From: Myxococcaceae bacterium
GTDB lineage: Bacteria > Myxococcota > Myxococcia > Myxococcales > Myxococcaceae
DNA length: 55,758 bases
Reading direction: 5' to 3'
NCBI GenBank assembly: GCA_019686135.1
Contig: JADGHL010000018.1
Location: forward strand, 1-55,758
The notes beneath the pieces are model-generated. The model saw nothing but the letters and a program-made list of their open reading frames with translations. It ran no database searches and had not been told where the DNA came from. The position numbers and the translations under genes are program-made. This document shows positions 29,115 through 38,505 of this stretch, piece after piece (position 1 is the first letter of the stretch; the number at the start of each line of letters is the position of its first letter).

Positions 29115-29963
29115 TCACGCCGAGCGGGCAGGCGCGGTGCCGACGGCGCGCGCTCCGGCCACGGTCCGCCACGCGGTGGCGACCAGGATGATCGCGCCGC
29201 CCACCACCGCCCACGGCCCCGGGCGCTCTCCCGTCAGCAGGAAGGTCCAGATCGGATTGAGCACCGGCTCGACGAGGATGAGCAACGACGCTTCCGTCGC
29301 GGGCGTCTCCCGGAGCCCGAGCTGGAAGAGCGCATAGGCGGCGCCGAGCTGGAAGACGCCGAGGAAGAGGAGGATCCCGACGTCGGTCGCGTTGGGGACC
29401 GCGGGCGAGACCGCCACCGCCGGCCCGAGCGCGATCAGCGCGGCGATCCCGTTGCCCCACACCAGCACCGGCGTGCCCTCGGCGTGCGTGGCGCGCAGGC
29501 CGACGATGCACAGCGCGAACGCGACGCCGGATGCCAGCGCGATCAGTTTCCCAAGCACCTGCCCAGCCTCGAGCCGGTCCACGAAGAACAGCGCCAGCCC
29601 GAGCAGGAAGATGGGCGCTGCGACCAGCTCCCCGCGCGACGGTCGCTCCCGTAGCAAGAGCGGGCTGAGCACCATCACGTACAGGGGCGCGGTGTCCTGC
29701 AGGAAGATCGCGTTCGCCGCGGTGGTCAGCTTCGTCGCGACCACGAAGAGCACCACGGTGGCGGCGTACGCGAGCGCGACCCACAGCCCCTTCGCGCTGA
29801 CGCGGCGCCGGCCTGCACGGAACAACAGCGCCAGCGTCACGCATGCCACCAGCGAACGGCCACCGGCGATCTGCCACGACGACAGCTGCGCCAGCTTGAT
29901 CGCCGCACCCGCGGTCGACCAGAGAATCGCGGCGCCGAGGATGGCGAGGCGGGAACGAAGCAC
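29115..29963 (-). CDS. EamA/DMT-family permease
   Basis: The 282-residue protein (GTG 29963) has ten predicted membrane helices in two EamA repeats of five. The first repeat begins RLAILGAAILWSTAGAAIKLA; the second begins near LIALASGVAFALCIVGLRA. ILVEPVLNPIWTFLLTGERP is the typical conserved stretch before the ninth helix. These drug/metabolite transporters export small metabolites or amino acids; the substrate cannot be inferred. It is divergent from the trypsin-like lipoprotein gene (106 bp gap), and 119 bp upstream of the CAP/MopE gene on the same strand. Confidence 0.92.
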   Translation of the reverse strand: MLRSRLAILGAAILWSTAGAAIKLAQLSSWQIAGGRSLVACVTLALLFRAGRRRVSAKGLWVALAYAATVVLFVVATKLTTAANAIFLQDTAPLYVMVLSPLLLRERPSRGELVAAPIFLLGLALFFVDRLEAGQVLGKLIALASGVAFALCIVGLRATHAEGTPVLVWGNGIAALIALGPAVAVSPAVPNATDVGILLFLGVFQLGAAYALFQLGLRETPATEASLLILVEPVLNPIWTFLLTGERPGPWAVVGGAIILVATAWRTVAGARAVGTAPARSA

Positions 29964-30069
29964 GGCGCGAAAGCTAGTCGGGATTTCGGGGCGCGGGTAT
30001 GGCGGAGTCGGACCCGGAGGATGCGGTGCGCTCTGAATCGGCGCGGGTTCGCCGTTAGTATGCGCCGCC

Positions 30070-31575
30070 GTGTTGGCTGGCCCTCACCGCTACCGGACTC
30101 TCTGCCCGGCGCTGGGCTTGGCGGCCTGCGCGCTGGTGGCGTGCGCCACGGGCGGACGATCGCCGCGCCCAATGGGCCCGCCCACGGAGGCGGTGATCAT
30201 CTACGAATCGGCCATCCCTGCGGACGCGCTCGAGCGGGCGCTCCCCAACGTGGTGCTGATGCTCGCGTATCGACCCGACGGCACCACCGGCTACGGGGCC
30301 GGGTTGATCGTCAGCCACGACGGCCTGGTCATCACCAACCTCCACGTCGTCTCCGGCGCCACCTCGCTGGCGGCGATGCTCTACGACAAGAACCGCGTCA
30401 GCTACACGCCAATGGACGGCGGGCTCACGCGCTACCTCTTCGAGAACGAGCGCGCTCTGGTCCGGGCCCGGCTGGTGCGCGGCGATCCAACCAATGACCT
30501 TGCGCTGGTGAAGGTGGACGCGGACACCTCGAAGATCCAGCTGCTCGAGCTGTCCAACCGGCCGGTACGTCCGGGCGAGCCCGTGCTCGCGCTCGGACAT
30601 CCGCAGGAGACGGTGTGGTCCTTCACCGCCGGCGTGGTGAGCGCGATCCACCACGGCGCGATTCAGCACGACGCGGCCGTCAACCGCGGCAACTCCGGCG
30701 GACCGCTGCTCTCCGCGCGAGGCGAGGTGATCGGCATCAACACGTCCCGGGTGCTCGGGGACGCGGACGGGCTCGCGTTCGCGCGGCCGATCGACCTCGT
30801 GCAGGACCTCATCCAGCAGGTCGCGCGCGGCCCGCGGACGCTCGATCTCTCCGCACCGGACAAGGCGGTGCTCTCCTGCATGCGCGCGGAGGAGCTGGCG
30901 TCGCCGGACATCGCGCACTGCTTCGACTGGGAGGCGCGCTGGGTGCTTCTACAGAACTCCATCGACGAACAGGTTCGGATGGGCGTGTTGACGCCGGAGG
31001 AGGCAGCAGCGGCGCGCCGGCGGCTCGACGAGCTCGGCGGGAAGGAAGGGTGGATCGAGGATCGCCGCCGGTACCTGGTGGGCTTCGTCCGCGGCGAGCG
31101 CGCGCGCAACAACCCGGAGCGTCCGCCGCCGGCGAACGACGGCCTCCACCTCGAGGCCGGCGTCAGCGGCGCCACCGGTGACGAGAAGGTGGCGGACACC
31201 TGGGATCCGCGGCTGCTGGAGCGCAACGGGCTCAAGCTCGACGTCTCCAACCCGCGGGCGATCCAGGAGGTCCTGCGGATGGGGATCCGGGTGGAGGAGG
31301 TGAAGTACGTCCGGGACGACCTCGCGTGGGTGCTGGTGAACGGGCGCAACACCGACGGCACCCCGTACCGGTTCAGCGAGTGCTGGGTGAAGAAGGGTGA
31401 CCGCTGGCTGCAGCACTCCCCGCCCAGCCCGGAGGAGGTGAAGCTGCTTCCCCCGGAGCTCGCACCGCCGATCGACGACTACGACTCGTGGAAGCAGGTG
31501 ATGGTCCAGGGACTCATCCGCCCCACGAGCGGTGCCGCGTCGACGCTCCGCTGCCGCGAGGGGACGCGCTGCTGA
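30070..31575 (+). CDS. Trypsin-like (S1C/DegP-type) protease lipoprotein
   Basis: The 501-residue protein (GTG 30070) has a lipobox ALVAC with C25. The chymotrypsin-fold catalytic triad is complete: H92 in TNLHVVSG, D143 in TNDLALV, S209 in NRGNSGGPLL. GYGAGLIVSHDGLVITN is the usual approach to the His. No PDZ domain follows; the C-terminal ~240 residues are a helical region (MGVLTPEEAAAARRRLDELG) and a beta-rich part (VEEVKYVRDDLAWVLVNGRN) that I do not recognise. A periplasmic or outer-membrane-anchored protein quality-control or processing protease is likely. Its own promoter must lie in the 106-bp divergent gap. Confidence 0.88.
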   Translation: MLAGPHRYRTLCPALGLAACALVACATGGRSPRPMGPPTEAVIIYESAIPADALERALPNVVLMLAYRPDGTTGYGAGLIVSHDGLVITNLHVVSGATSLAAMLYDKNRVSYTPMDGGLTRYLFENERALVRARLVRGDPTNDLALVKVDADTSKIQLLELSNRPVRPGEPVLALGHPQETVWSFTAGVVSAIHHGAIQHDAAVNRGNSGGPLLSARGEVIGINTSRVLGDADGLAFARPIDLVQDLIQQVARGPRTLDLSAPDKAVLSCMRAEELASPDIAHCFDWEARWVLLQNSIDEQVRMGVLTPEEAAAARRRLDELGGKEGWIEDRRRYLVGFVRGERARNNPERPPPANDGLHLEAGVSGATGDEKVADTWDPRLLERNGLKLDVSNPRAIQEVLRMGIRVEEVKYVRDDLAWVLVNGRNTDGTPYRFSECWVKKGDRWLQHSPPSPEEVKLLPPELAPPIDDYDSWKQVMVQGLIRPTSGAASTLRCREGTRC

Positions 31576-31641
31576 CCGGATGGCTCGGGCATCCGCAGGA
31601 GGAAGATTGAGCCGTGCGCGAGCGCAGGTAGTCTCTCGCAC

Positions 31642-32472
31642 ATGATCCACGGCATCCGAATCACGTCGGTCGTCGCAGTCGTCGTCGCGCTCACCCTGGG
31701 CTGCGGCTGGAAGCGCACCGGGACGTCTCCGAAGGAGGAGATCGGCGGCGGCGGCGTCTCCACCGTCGAGCTCACCCTGCACAACGTCACCCAGGAGCAG
31801 GCGAAGAAGTTCATGGAGGATCTCGACGACTACGGCGACATCGAGAAGATCGAGCTGAAGACCTGGGCGAACGGCACCGCGGTCTACGTGATCGATGTCG
31901 ACGGCTGCGAGTGCGACCTGCCGGCGATGATGGGGAAGATCCCCGAGCCCGGCTTCACCTACCAGGGCCGCACCACGCGTATTTCCTACACAGCGTTCGA
32001 CAACCGCCCGCCCTCGCTGACGTTCGTGCAGCCGGAGGACGGGTTCATCACCAAAGACAAGCAGATCCAGGTCGTGGTGCAGGTCCCCGACGAGGACGTG
32101 GCGCAGGTCACCATCAACGGCAAGCCCACCTCGCGGAGCGGCGACAAGTTCAGCGTCACGCTGCCGCTGAGCGACGGCGCCAACGACATCGTCGCGGTGG
32201 CAAAGGACAAGACCGGCAACGAGTCGAAGGCGCAGATCCGCGTCGGGCTCGACGCCACCCCGCCGGAGGTGACCGCCACCGTGACCGTCCTCATCGAAGG
32301 CGACGTCGAGCCCGGCACCCGGGTGATCGTCAATGGAGAGGAAGTCCCGGTCGACGGTGATGGCCACTACGAGGCGAAGGTGAAGGTGAAGAAGGGCCAG
32401 AAGGAGGTCGAGGTGATCGCCATCGACTCCCACGGCAACCGCACCGAGACGATGAGGCCGATCGGCGAGTGA
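31642..32472 (+). CDS. Lipoprotein with Ig-like / glucodextranase-type domains
   Basis: The 276-residue protein starts at ATG 31642; the signal ends ALTLGC (C21). Residues ~38-110 form an alpha/beta domain (STVELTLHNVTQEQAKKFME) with an internal DGCECD cysteine pair. Two Ig-like beta domains follow, starting near RPPSLTFVQPEDGFITKDKQ and TPPEVTATVTVLIEGDVEPG; the sequence VTINGKPTSRSG...GANDIVAVAKDKTGN is typical of bacterial Ig-like (glucodextranase B-like) modules. A surface or periplasmic binding role is likely. It lies 66 bp after the protease lipoprotein and may share its transcript. Confidence 0.8.
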   Translation: MIHGIRITSVVAVVVALTLGCGWKRTGTSPKEEIGGGGVSTVELTLHNVTQEQAKKFMEDLDDYGDIEKIELKTWANGTAVYVIDVDGCECDLPAMMGKIPEPGFTYQGRTTRISYTAFDNRPPSLTFVQPEDGFITKDKQIQVVVQVPDEDVAQVTINGKPTSRSGDKFSVTLPLSDGANDIVAVAKDKTGNESKAQIRVGLDATPPEVTATVTVLIEGDVEPGTRVIVNGEEVPVDGDGHYEAKVKVKKGQKEVEVIAIDSHGNRTETMRPIGE

Positions 32473-32667
32473 GAGGGAGGCGCTGGCGCTGCCCCGGAGC
32501 GTTCCGGGCGACGTTCGACGCGAGCCCTGCGCGGCGGCATCAGCCGAACGGGTAGAGCGCCGCGGGGTTGCGACTCGTCGCGACCGCCAATCGACCGAGG
32601 CTTCCAACACCGGAACGATGGCCCGGCAACAGCGGAGCTTCCCAACGCCGGTTGTTTCTGCGCGCGT

Positions 32668-33276
32668 TTACAGCGCGTCGAGTCTGGCGTGGTCCAGGGT
32701 GATGACTCCCGCTGTGCCGGCGGCGTCGTAGTAGCCCTTGAACTGCAGCGTGTGGAGCGCGCCCTCCGTGGTGCGGACCACGTAGACCGTGTTCCGCGCC
32801 GTCAGCTTGTGCTTAAGCAGGTCGTACGCGTACCAGCCATCGCCGGCGAGGAACGGAGAGTCGTTCTCGCTTGACGGATCGTCCGCGTCCTCCAGGAACG
32901 CGCTCTCGTCCGGGGCGGAGGTGACCTCCTCCAGCGAACGGTCGGGGATCACCGCCACGCCGACACCGCCGGAGCCGTGGACGCCGGAGTTCGAGTACAC
33001 CTTGAAGCGCTGGAACTGCAGGTCCCAGGCGTTCGTCTCGAAGGCCTCATCCACCGAGAGCTCCTCGCCGGTGTCGAGATCGAAGTAGACCCACGCCTCC
33101 TTCGCGCTCGCGTCGACGATGGTGCGGGTGACGCCGCCGCCGAGGTCTTCATGGGTGATGCGCGCACCATGCGGCGTGGCACCGTCGAACGGGAACTCGT
33201 CGAGCAGGCTGGGGGCGCAGCCGACGCCTCCCGGAGCAATCGCCAGAGACATGAGAGCAAACAGCACGCGGTTCAT
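32668..33276 (-). CDS. HmuY-family putative heme-binding lipoprotein
   Basis: The 202-residue protein starts at ATG 33276, overlapping the TonB receptor stop by 4 bp. The signal ends GGVGC (C20). The core matches the HmuY pattern: AWVYFDLDTGEEL, then NAWDLQFQRFKVYSNSGVHG, then GDGWYAYDLLKHKLTARNTV and VYVVRTTEGALHTLQFKGYY. In Porphyromonas gingivalis, HmuY binds heme and hands it to the TonB receptor HmuR, encoded next to it; the same pairing is seen here. I did not verify the heme-ligand histidines, so ligand identity (heme or another tetrapyrrole) is inferred from context. Confidence 0.8.
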   Translation of the reverse strand: MNRVLFALMSLAIAPGGVGCAPSLLDEFPFDGATPHGARITHEDLGGGVTRTIVDASAKEAWVYFDLDTGEELSVDEAFETNAWDLQFQRFKVYSNSGVHGSGGVGVAVIPDRSLEEVTSAPDESAFLEDADDPSSENDSPFLAGDGWYAYDLLKHKLTARNTVYVVRTTEGALHTLQFKGYYDAAGTAGVITLDHARLDAL

Positions 33277-35657
33277 GGCAGCTCCAGCGTGACCCCACCG
33301 TAGAACTGCCTCGGTGGGAGAGGAAGGTAGGTGGCATCACCCGCCCCGAGCGCGTTGTTGACGCTCACGAACGCGCTGCCCCACGAGAAGAAGCGCTTGC
33401 CGACGCGGGCGTCGATCACCGCGAAGGGATCGGTCTTCACGGTCACGTCGTTGGTGATCCCGTTCGGGTAGAACGTCCGCGGACTGTTCCAGGCGACGCG
33501 CAGGCTCAGGTCCAGCGCGGCCGGCCGGATTCGACCCGACACCTGCGCGGAGATCCGGTGCATCGATCGCCCCTCGAGCGCCCGCTGCTGGTCCAGGTTC
33601 CGCGCGTCGGTGAGCGCATAGCCGACGTCGAGGTATCCGCCGGGCCACAGACGCAGCCGCGCGCTCGCCTCGCCACCCTGCGTGAGCGCGTGACCGACGT
33701 TCCGATAGCCGAAGGTGAGCGGCGTCTCCGGCGTCGGTTCGGCGATGGTGACGACCTCGATCAGGTTCTCCAGATCGTTCCGGAACACTGAGAGGCTGAC
33801 GCTGACATCGTCGTTGAAGCGGTGGTCGGCGGCCACCGTGGCGCCGCGCGAGCGCTCCGGTTTGAGCTTGGGATTGCCCTGGACCAAGTAGCCGACGCCG
33901 GTGTTCTCGAAGAGCAGGTACAGCTCCTGGAAGCTGGGCGCGCGGAAGCCCCAGCCGTAGGCGACGCGGAGGCTGGTGTCCGGACGCGGGGCCCACCGCG
34001 CGGCGATGCGCGGCGAAGGCTCGGTCCCGAACTGCGAGTCGATGTCGACGCGAAAGCCGGGCAGCAGCGTGAGCGTCGCATCCTCGAACACCTGCCACTC
34101 GTCCTGGACGAACACCGCGCTCCGTGTGCGGTAGCGCGTGTCGGCGCCCTGGCGCGCCGTGCGCTGGGAGAAGATCGCCTCCTCCACGCCCGCGCTGAGC
34201 AGGTTGCGCGCGGGGAGCTGGTGGTCCACCTGCGCGTTCAAATCGACCAGCCGTTCGATCGACGTGGTGAACGAGTCCTCCTGCCGCGAATTGCGCTGGT
34301 CCTGCAGCAGCTGGTCCTTGAACACCGAGTAGCGCACCGATCCGCTGAGCGTGGTGCCCGTACCGAGCTTGCCGCGGGCGGAAGTGCCGGCGTTGAACAG
34401 CTCGGTGCGCTCACGGCGGTCGAAGATCGCTCCGGTGGGCAGGAGATCGACGCCGGTGAGATCGCGCCACAGATAGTCGCTGTCGACGCGGAGCTGGAAG
34501 TTGGGGCTGGGCGCCCACGTCGCGCCGAGGTTCACGTCCGTCGAACCGGTGCCGCTGCCGGTGGTGGCAGGATCGTTCGTGTTCAGATCGTAGGGGCTGT
34601 TGCTGCGGCGCCCCGCCCCGGCGCGGACAGTGAAGGCGCCGCGCTGCAAGCCCGCATCCCCGCGGAGGTCGAGCTCGTTGCGCTCCCCGTACAAGGCGGT
34701 GATCGACGCCTCCTGCGGGCGGCTCCGCGAGCGCGTGATGATGTTGACCACGCCGCCCATCGCGTCCGCGCCGTAGAGCGCGCTGCCCGGCCCCTTGATG
34801 ATCTCGATCCGCTCGATGCTGCGGACGGGGATGCGCGAGAGGTCGATCAAGCCGCGGATGCGGCCGGTAATGCGCTGGCCATCCACCAGCACCATCACCT
34901 GCTCCGGGTTCATCCCCTGCAGGCGCAGGCCCACACCGCCGAAGGTGAAGTTGCCGTACTCAAAGTCGAGCCCCGGCTGCGTCTCCAGCAACTCCGCCAG
35001 GTCCTTTGCGCCCGAGCGCTCGATGTCGCGGCGGGTGATCACCTCCGTGGGCACCACCACGTCCTCGGCGTAGCGCTCCGTGCGCGTGCCGGTAACCACG
35101 GTCTGGCGGACCGGCGCGGCATCGTCGGATGCAGAAGCGAACGCGGTCGTGTTGTCCGCGTTGCCGGCCGACGTCGCGTTGCCGGCCGACGTCGCGTTGC
35201 CGGCCGACGTCGCGTTGCCGGCCGACGTCGCGTTGCCGGCCGCCGTCGCGTTGCCGGCCGCCGTCGCGTTGCCGGCCGCCGTCGCGTTGCCGCCCACCGT
35301 CGCGTTGCCGCCCTCCGTCGCATTGCCGCCCTCCGTCGCGTTGCCGCCCGCCGTTGTGCTGGCGGACGCCGCGATCGAACCCGATGCTGTCGTGGAGCCG
35401 GACGCGATCGCGGACTGGTACGCGGCAGCGTGAAGCGTGGTCGCGTCATGCGCGGACGGAGCGTCGACTTCCGTGCCAGTGACGGATGGACTCACAGAGT
35501 CGAATGCAGCCGCTCCGGTGGATTGAACCGAGCGGTCGATGCCTGCGCTGACGAGCGCAATTCCTCTGTCAGCGCCCGGCTCCGACTGTGTGGCAGCCGC
35601 CGGCATTGCGGCCAAAGACGCGACCAAAATGATCCATCGAAGATGCACGCGCGGCAT
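33273..35657 (-). CDS. TonB-dependent receptor with hexapeptide repeat linker
   Basis: The 794-residue protein (ATG 35657) has a signal peptide ending AAATQS. The plug domain begins near residue 187 (RQTVVTGTRTERYAEDVVVP) and includes LAELLETQPGL, VMVLVDGQRI and GPGSALYGADAMGGVVNIIT. A 22-stranded barrel follows, ending in FYGGVTLELP, with a C-terminal hydrophobic strand as needed for BAM insertion. Between signal and plug lies an unusual ~66-residue segment of eleven GNAT-x-A/G hexapeptides (residues ~101-166) encoded by an 18-bp tandem repeat. The coupled HmuY-like gene downstream suggests heme or tetrapyrrole uptake; BtuB-like cobalamin uptake is an alternative. No TonB box was identified with confidence. 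Confidence 0.9.
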   Translation of the reverse strand: MPRVHLRWIILVASLAAMPAAATQSEPGADRGIALVSAGIDRSVQSTGAAAFDSVSPSVTGTEVDAPSAHDATTLHAAAYQSAIASGSTTASGSIAASASTTAGGNATEGGNATEGGNATVGGNATAAGNATAAGNATAAGNATSAGNATSAGNATSAGNATSAGNADNTTAFASASDDAAPVRQTVVTGTRTERYAEDVVVPTEVITRRDIERSGAKDLAELLETQPGLDFEYGNFTFGGVGLRLQGMNPEQVMVLVDGQRITGRIRGLIDLSRIPVRSIERIEIIKGPGSALYGADAMGGVVNIITRSRSRPQEASITALYGERNELDLRGDAGLQRGAFTVRAGAGRRSNSPYDLNTNDPATTGSGTGSTDVNLGATWAPSPNFQLRVDSDYLWRDLTGVDLLPTGAIFDRRERTELFNAGTSARGKLGTGTTLSGSVRYSVFKDQLLQDQRNSRQEDSFTTSIERLVDLNAQVDHQLPARNLLSAGVEEAIFSQRTARQGADTRYRTRSAVFVQDEWQVFEDATLTLLPGFRVDIDSQFGTEPSPRIAARWAPRPDTSLRVAYGWGFRAPSFQELYLLFENTGVGYLVQGNPKLKPERSRGATVAADHRFNDDVSVSLSVFRNDLENLIEVVTIAEPTPETPLTFGYRNVGHALTQGGEASARLRLWPGGYLDVGYALTDARNLDQQRALEGRSMHRISAQVSGRIRPAALDLSLRVAWNSPRTFYPNGITNDVTVKTDPFAVIDARVGKRFFSWGSAFVSVNNALGAGDATYLPLPPRQFYGGVTLELP
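35161..35358 (-). repeat. Eleven 18-bp tandem repeats inside the TonB receptor gene
   Basis: Units begin (plus strand) with TTGCCG at 35161, 35179, 35197 and so on every 18 bp to 35341. The first four read TTGCCGGCCGACGTCGCG, the next three have GCC for GAC, and the last four diverge (CCACC, CCTCC, CCTCC, CCGCC). The unit encodes the hexapeptide GNAT-x-A/G. Copy-number change would keep the reading frame. Confidence 0.95.
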
Positions 35658-35807
35658 CTATCGAGCCAGAGCGCCACTTGCCAGTGAGAGCGGCGTTCCT
35701 CCGGTGCGCAGGCGGATGCCTGGCAGCATCCTGAGCGCACCCATCAACTCGACTCATGGGCCGCGGAAGCAGGAGGCTTGCGGCAGACGGAAGACCCATC
35801 CATCCAC

Positions 35808-38246
35808 TCAGCCGTCGCCATCGACCACCGTCAGAATCGGCTTCACGCTCACCAGACTGGCAGCGAACAGCGACGGCTGGATGGGGTCCGCGAAGACGTT
35901 GGCGAAGTCCTCCGGCGTGAACGCGCGCGCGAGCCGTGCGGCGAATGTCTCGCGCAGCAGCCGCACGTAGTACTCGACGTCGTAGTCGCGCGGGAGGTCG
36001 GCCCTGGGCGCGATGTCATCCGGATCTATGTCCGGCAACAGTCCGGCCCGGCCGCCCTGCGCGCGGTAGACGCGGACGCGCTCCCCGGGCACCCAGTGCG
36101 TCCGGCCGTTGGAGAGCATCGCCTCGTACGGCAGCTCGCGCCGCTGTTCCCGGAGCGCCAGGTACTCCTCGGGTGTCCGGGTGAGCCGCACCAGCGCCGC
36201 CACCTCTTCGGTCGAGATGCGCCGCTCGCGCAGGGCGAACACCGTGTCCACCCAGGCCGCGCGCACGCCGGGCACGTCTCCGGTGAGCAGGCACGTCAAC
36301 GCCCGGCGCAGAAACGCCTCGCCGAACGGCTCCGAACGGCTCGATCGGAACGCCACGCCGCGCAGCACGACCGGCCCATCGTGCGGAAGGAGCGCGTAGT
36401 TCTTTGGCTCGTGCGACAGCATCGCCGCGTACCGCCCCTCGTATTCGAGGTGCACGCGATCGGGCAGCAGCGCCGCCACTTCACGGACGACCCGGCGTTC
36501 GTCGGCCATGGTCCAATCGTCCGGCACCGCGAAGTACACGCCGTCGGTGTCCGCCTCGAGCAGCGTCACGCCGCGTTCGCGCAGGCCGCGGCAGATCCGA
36601 TCGAGCACCTCCCGCCCGCGGCGCGTCACTTCGTTCGCGGCGTGCACGTCGGAGAAGCGCGTCAGCCCGACCGCGCCGAGGTAGCCGTAGGCGGAGTTGA
36701 TGACCAGCTTCATCGCCGCGGAGAGCGCCTCGAAGGTGTGGCGCTCGGGCGAACCCGGCGGCGCCGCGCGGCCGCGCGCCTTCGCGTCGAGGCGTTGGTC
36801 GACGAGGCGATCCACCAGCGCCAGCAGCACGCCCAGGCGATCGCTCCTCGGGCCGATCCGGTAGTGGCGCATCAGCGACGGGTAGAGGCTGGCCACGTCC
36901 GCCTTGACCACGTTCCGGGCGACGCCGGTCGCGAAGAGGTAGAGCGCCGCGCCGGTGTGCGGCGTGCCGTCTCCGGTCTGGTGCGCAGGCAACGCCGCGC
37001 GCGACCGGAGGTAGGCACGAACGAGGAGTGGATCGAGCACGCCGGTGGCGGGCCCGGCATCCGCGAGGCGCTCGTAGCGCCGCGGCACCATCTGCGCGAG
37101 CGCGAACGCGGCACCGCCGAGCATCCTCGCCACGCCCGCAGCCTCGGTCACGTCCATGCTGGCGTAGCGCCGCACACGCTCCGGATCGCGCCGGAACACC
37201 TCGTAGACCTGTCCGCCCGGGATGAGCTCCCGATCCGCTTCGGCCAATCCGAGGTGGCGGGCGACGGCCTTGAGCCCGTGCCCGGGAAGGTCGCGCGCGG
37301 AGAAGTCGTAGCGCCGCACCGCATCGAGCGTGTCGATCAGCTCGCGCCCGGGGATGGTGTAGCGGATGCGGCGCGTTCCACCCTCGTCGCCATCGCGAGC
37401 CCAGGCGGCGTCCACCTCAACCCCCCGCCGCGCGCCACGCTGGCGCAGCCCCGCCGGGCCGATGCGCCCCAGCAGAAGGGGCACCCGGAGGATCTCCGCG
37501 CGTCGCTGAAGGAACGGCAGATCGAACCCATGCAGGTTGTGGTTCTCGATGATGTCCGGATCAGCGGCGCGAACGCGCGCACACAGCTCGCGCAGCAGTC
37601 GCGCCTCCGCGTCCGGCGAGTCGTCCTGCGCCTCCAGAATCTCCACGCGGCCGTTCGGATCGCGCAGGGCGATGAGGAAGATGCGGTCGACCTCCGGATC
37701 GAGCCCGGTCGTCTCGAGATCGACCTGCATCCTTCGCAGGTCGTCGAACGAGAGCCCACGGAAGTAGGTGCGCCCGGTGCTGACCAGGTACTGCTCCTCA
37801 GGCGGCAGCGCGAGGACCTCGCGTGGCCCGAGGTCCCGCACGTGCCCGACGTGCCGGCCCAGCCGCCGCGACGCGCCGGTGAGCACGGCGGACGTGAGCG
37901 CACGCCCGTCCCGCGCACGGACGAGGAACCGCAGCTCTCCGGGTCCGCGCAGCTCCTCCCAGGTCACCTGATTCGGCGCCAAGTCCGCGCGCTCCGGCTG
38001 CAGGCGGTGCCCGAGGTGCTCGAGGTCGCGCAGCGAGGACATGAGCAGCCACGGGCGGAAGCGCACGTCTTCGCGGAGCAGCCGGAGACTCTCCGGATCG
38101 CGGCGCCAGACGAACGCGCGGCCGTCTGGCTCCGCCCACACAGAGACGATGCCCGGCGTCGGGTCCCATCCCCACAGCCACTCGTCCTGCTCCGCGCGGG
38201 CGGGGGCCGGCGGGCACTCGGTGGAAGGCTGCACCTCGCCGCGCAT
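35808..38246 (-). CDS. polB: Family B DNA polymerase (DNA polymerase II type)
   Basis: The 812-residue protein starts at ATG 38246 (MRGEVQPSTE); GTG near 38264 is possible, and a still longer GTG start at 38366 would run through a hipB remnant and is disfavoured. The 3'-5' exonuclease is intact: Exo I VDLETTG (~176), Exo II IIENHNLHGFDLPF, Exo III YASMDV. Polymerase motifs are intact: A DVASLYPSLM (~448), B KLVINSAYGYLG (~510), C EADTDGVYF (~566). Such enzymes in bacteria are accessory, damage-related polymerases. No LexA-like site was recognised upstream. The stop is 150 bp from the TonB receptor start on the same strand. The 5' side borders decayed hipBA and Uma2-like genes. Confidence 0.93.
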   Translation of the reverse strand: MRGEVQPSTECPPAPARAEQDEWLWGWDPTPGIVSVWAEPDGRAFVWRRDPESLRLLREDVRFRPWLLMSSLRDLEHLGHRLQPERADLAPNQVTWEELRGPGELRFLVRARDGRALTSAVLTGASRRLGRHVGHVRDLGPREVLALPPEEQYLVSTGRTYFRGLSFDDLRRMQVDLETTGLDPEVDRIFLIALRDPNGRVEILEAQDDSPDAEARLLRELCARVRAADPDIIENHNLHGFDLPFLQRRAEILRVPLLLGRIGPAGLRQRGARRGVEVDAAWARDGDEGGTRRIRYTIPGRELIDTLDAVRRYDFSARDLPGHGLKAVARHLGLAEADRELIPGGQVYEVFRRDPERVRRYASMDVTEAAGVARMLGGAAFALAQMVPRRYERLADAGPATGVLDPLLVRAYLRSRAALPAHQTGDGTPHTGAALYLFATGVARNVVKADVASLYPSLMRHYRIGPRSDRLGVLLALVDRLVDQRLDAKARGRAAPPGSPERHTFEALSAAMKLVINSAYGYLGAVGLTRFSDVHAANEVTRRGREVLDRICRGLRERGVTLLEADTDGVYFAVPDDWTMADERRVVREVAALLPDRVHLEYEGRYAAMLSHEPKNYALLPHDGPVVLRGVAFRSSRSEPFGEAFLRRALTCLLTGDVPGVRAAWVDTVFALRERRISTEEVAALVRLTRTPEEYLALREQRRELPYEAMLSNGRTHWVPGERVRVYRAQGGRAGLLPDIDPDDIAPRADLPRDYDVEYYVRLLRETFAARLARAFTPEDFANVFADPIQPSLFAASLVSVKPILTVVDGDG

Positions 38247-38328
38247 GGGGCGCTCATAGGCCACACTGAACAGGTTGTCAGCGGCGGCCGCCGGGCAGCG
38301 CCCCGGGAAATCCATCCAATCGCGTGGA

Positions 38329-38505
38329 TGTGCCCCCCAGCTCGCGCTGCTGTCCGGCTGCGGCACAGCGTTTCTCTACGACCTGGAGAACGGGAAGCGG
38401 TCCGTGCGGCTGGACAAACTCGTGGACGTGCTCCAGGTGCTGGGGCTCGAGCTGCAGCTACGCCCCGGCAAGGCCGGATTGACCGTCGAGCCGCTTCCGA
38501 CATGA
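38329..38505 (+). pseudogene. hipB-like antitoxin, C-terminal remnant
   Basis: Residues LALLSGCGTAFLYDLENGKR and SVRLDKLVDVLQVLGLEL match the C-terminal half of the HipB-coupled helix-turn-helix family (TIGR03070: recognition helix then YDLENGK and LDKVLRVL). The N-terminal half of the HTH is missing: upstream sequence in this frame (back to 38275) has no resemblance. The stop overlaps the ATG of the hipA remnant by 4 bp, the usual hipBA arrangement. Confidence 0.6.

Noticed and set aside
32540-32640. A minus-strand frame ending GRLAVATSRNPAALYPFG that recalls amidohydrolase or hydantoinase C-termini
   Set aside because: Only about 20-30 residues match a loose pattern, with no start or catalytic part; too weak to annotate.
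35161-35358. The 18-bp tandem repeat considered as a CRISPR array
   Set aside because: There are no spacers; units are directly adjacent and encode an in-frame hexapeptide within the TonB receptor.
35658-35807. Possible cobalamin riboswitch upstream of the TonB receptor
   Set aside because: The conserved B12-box type sequence elements could not be found in this 150-bp gap.
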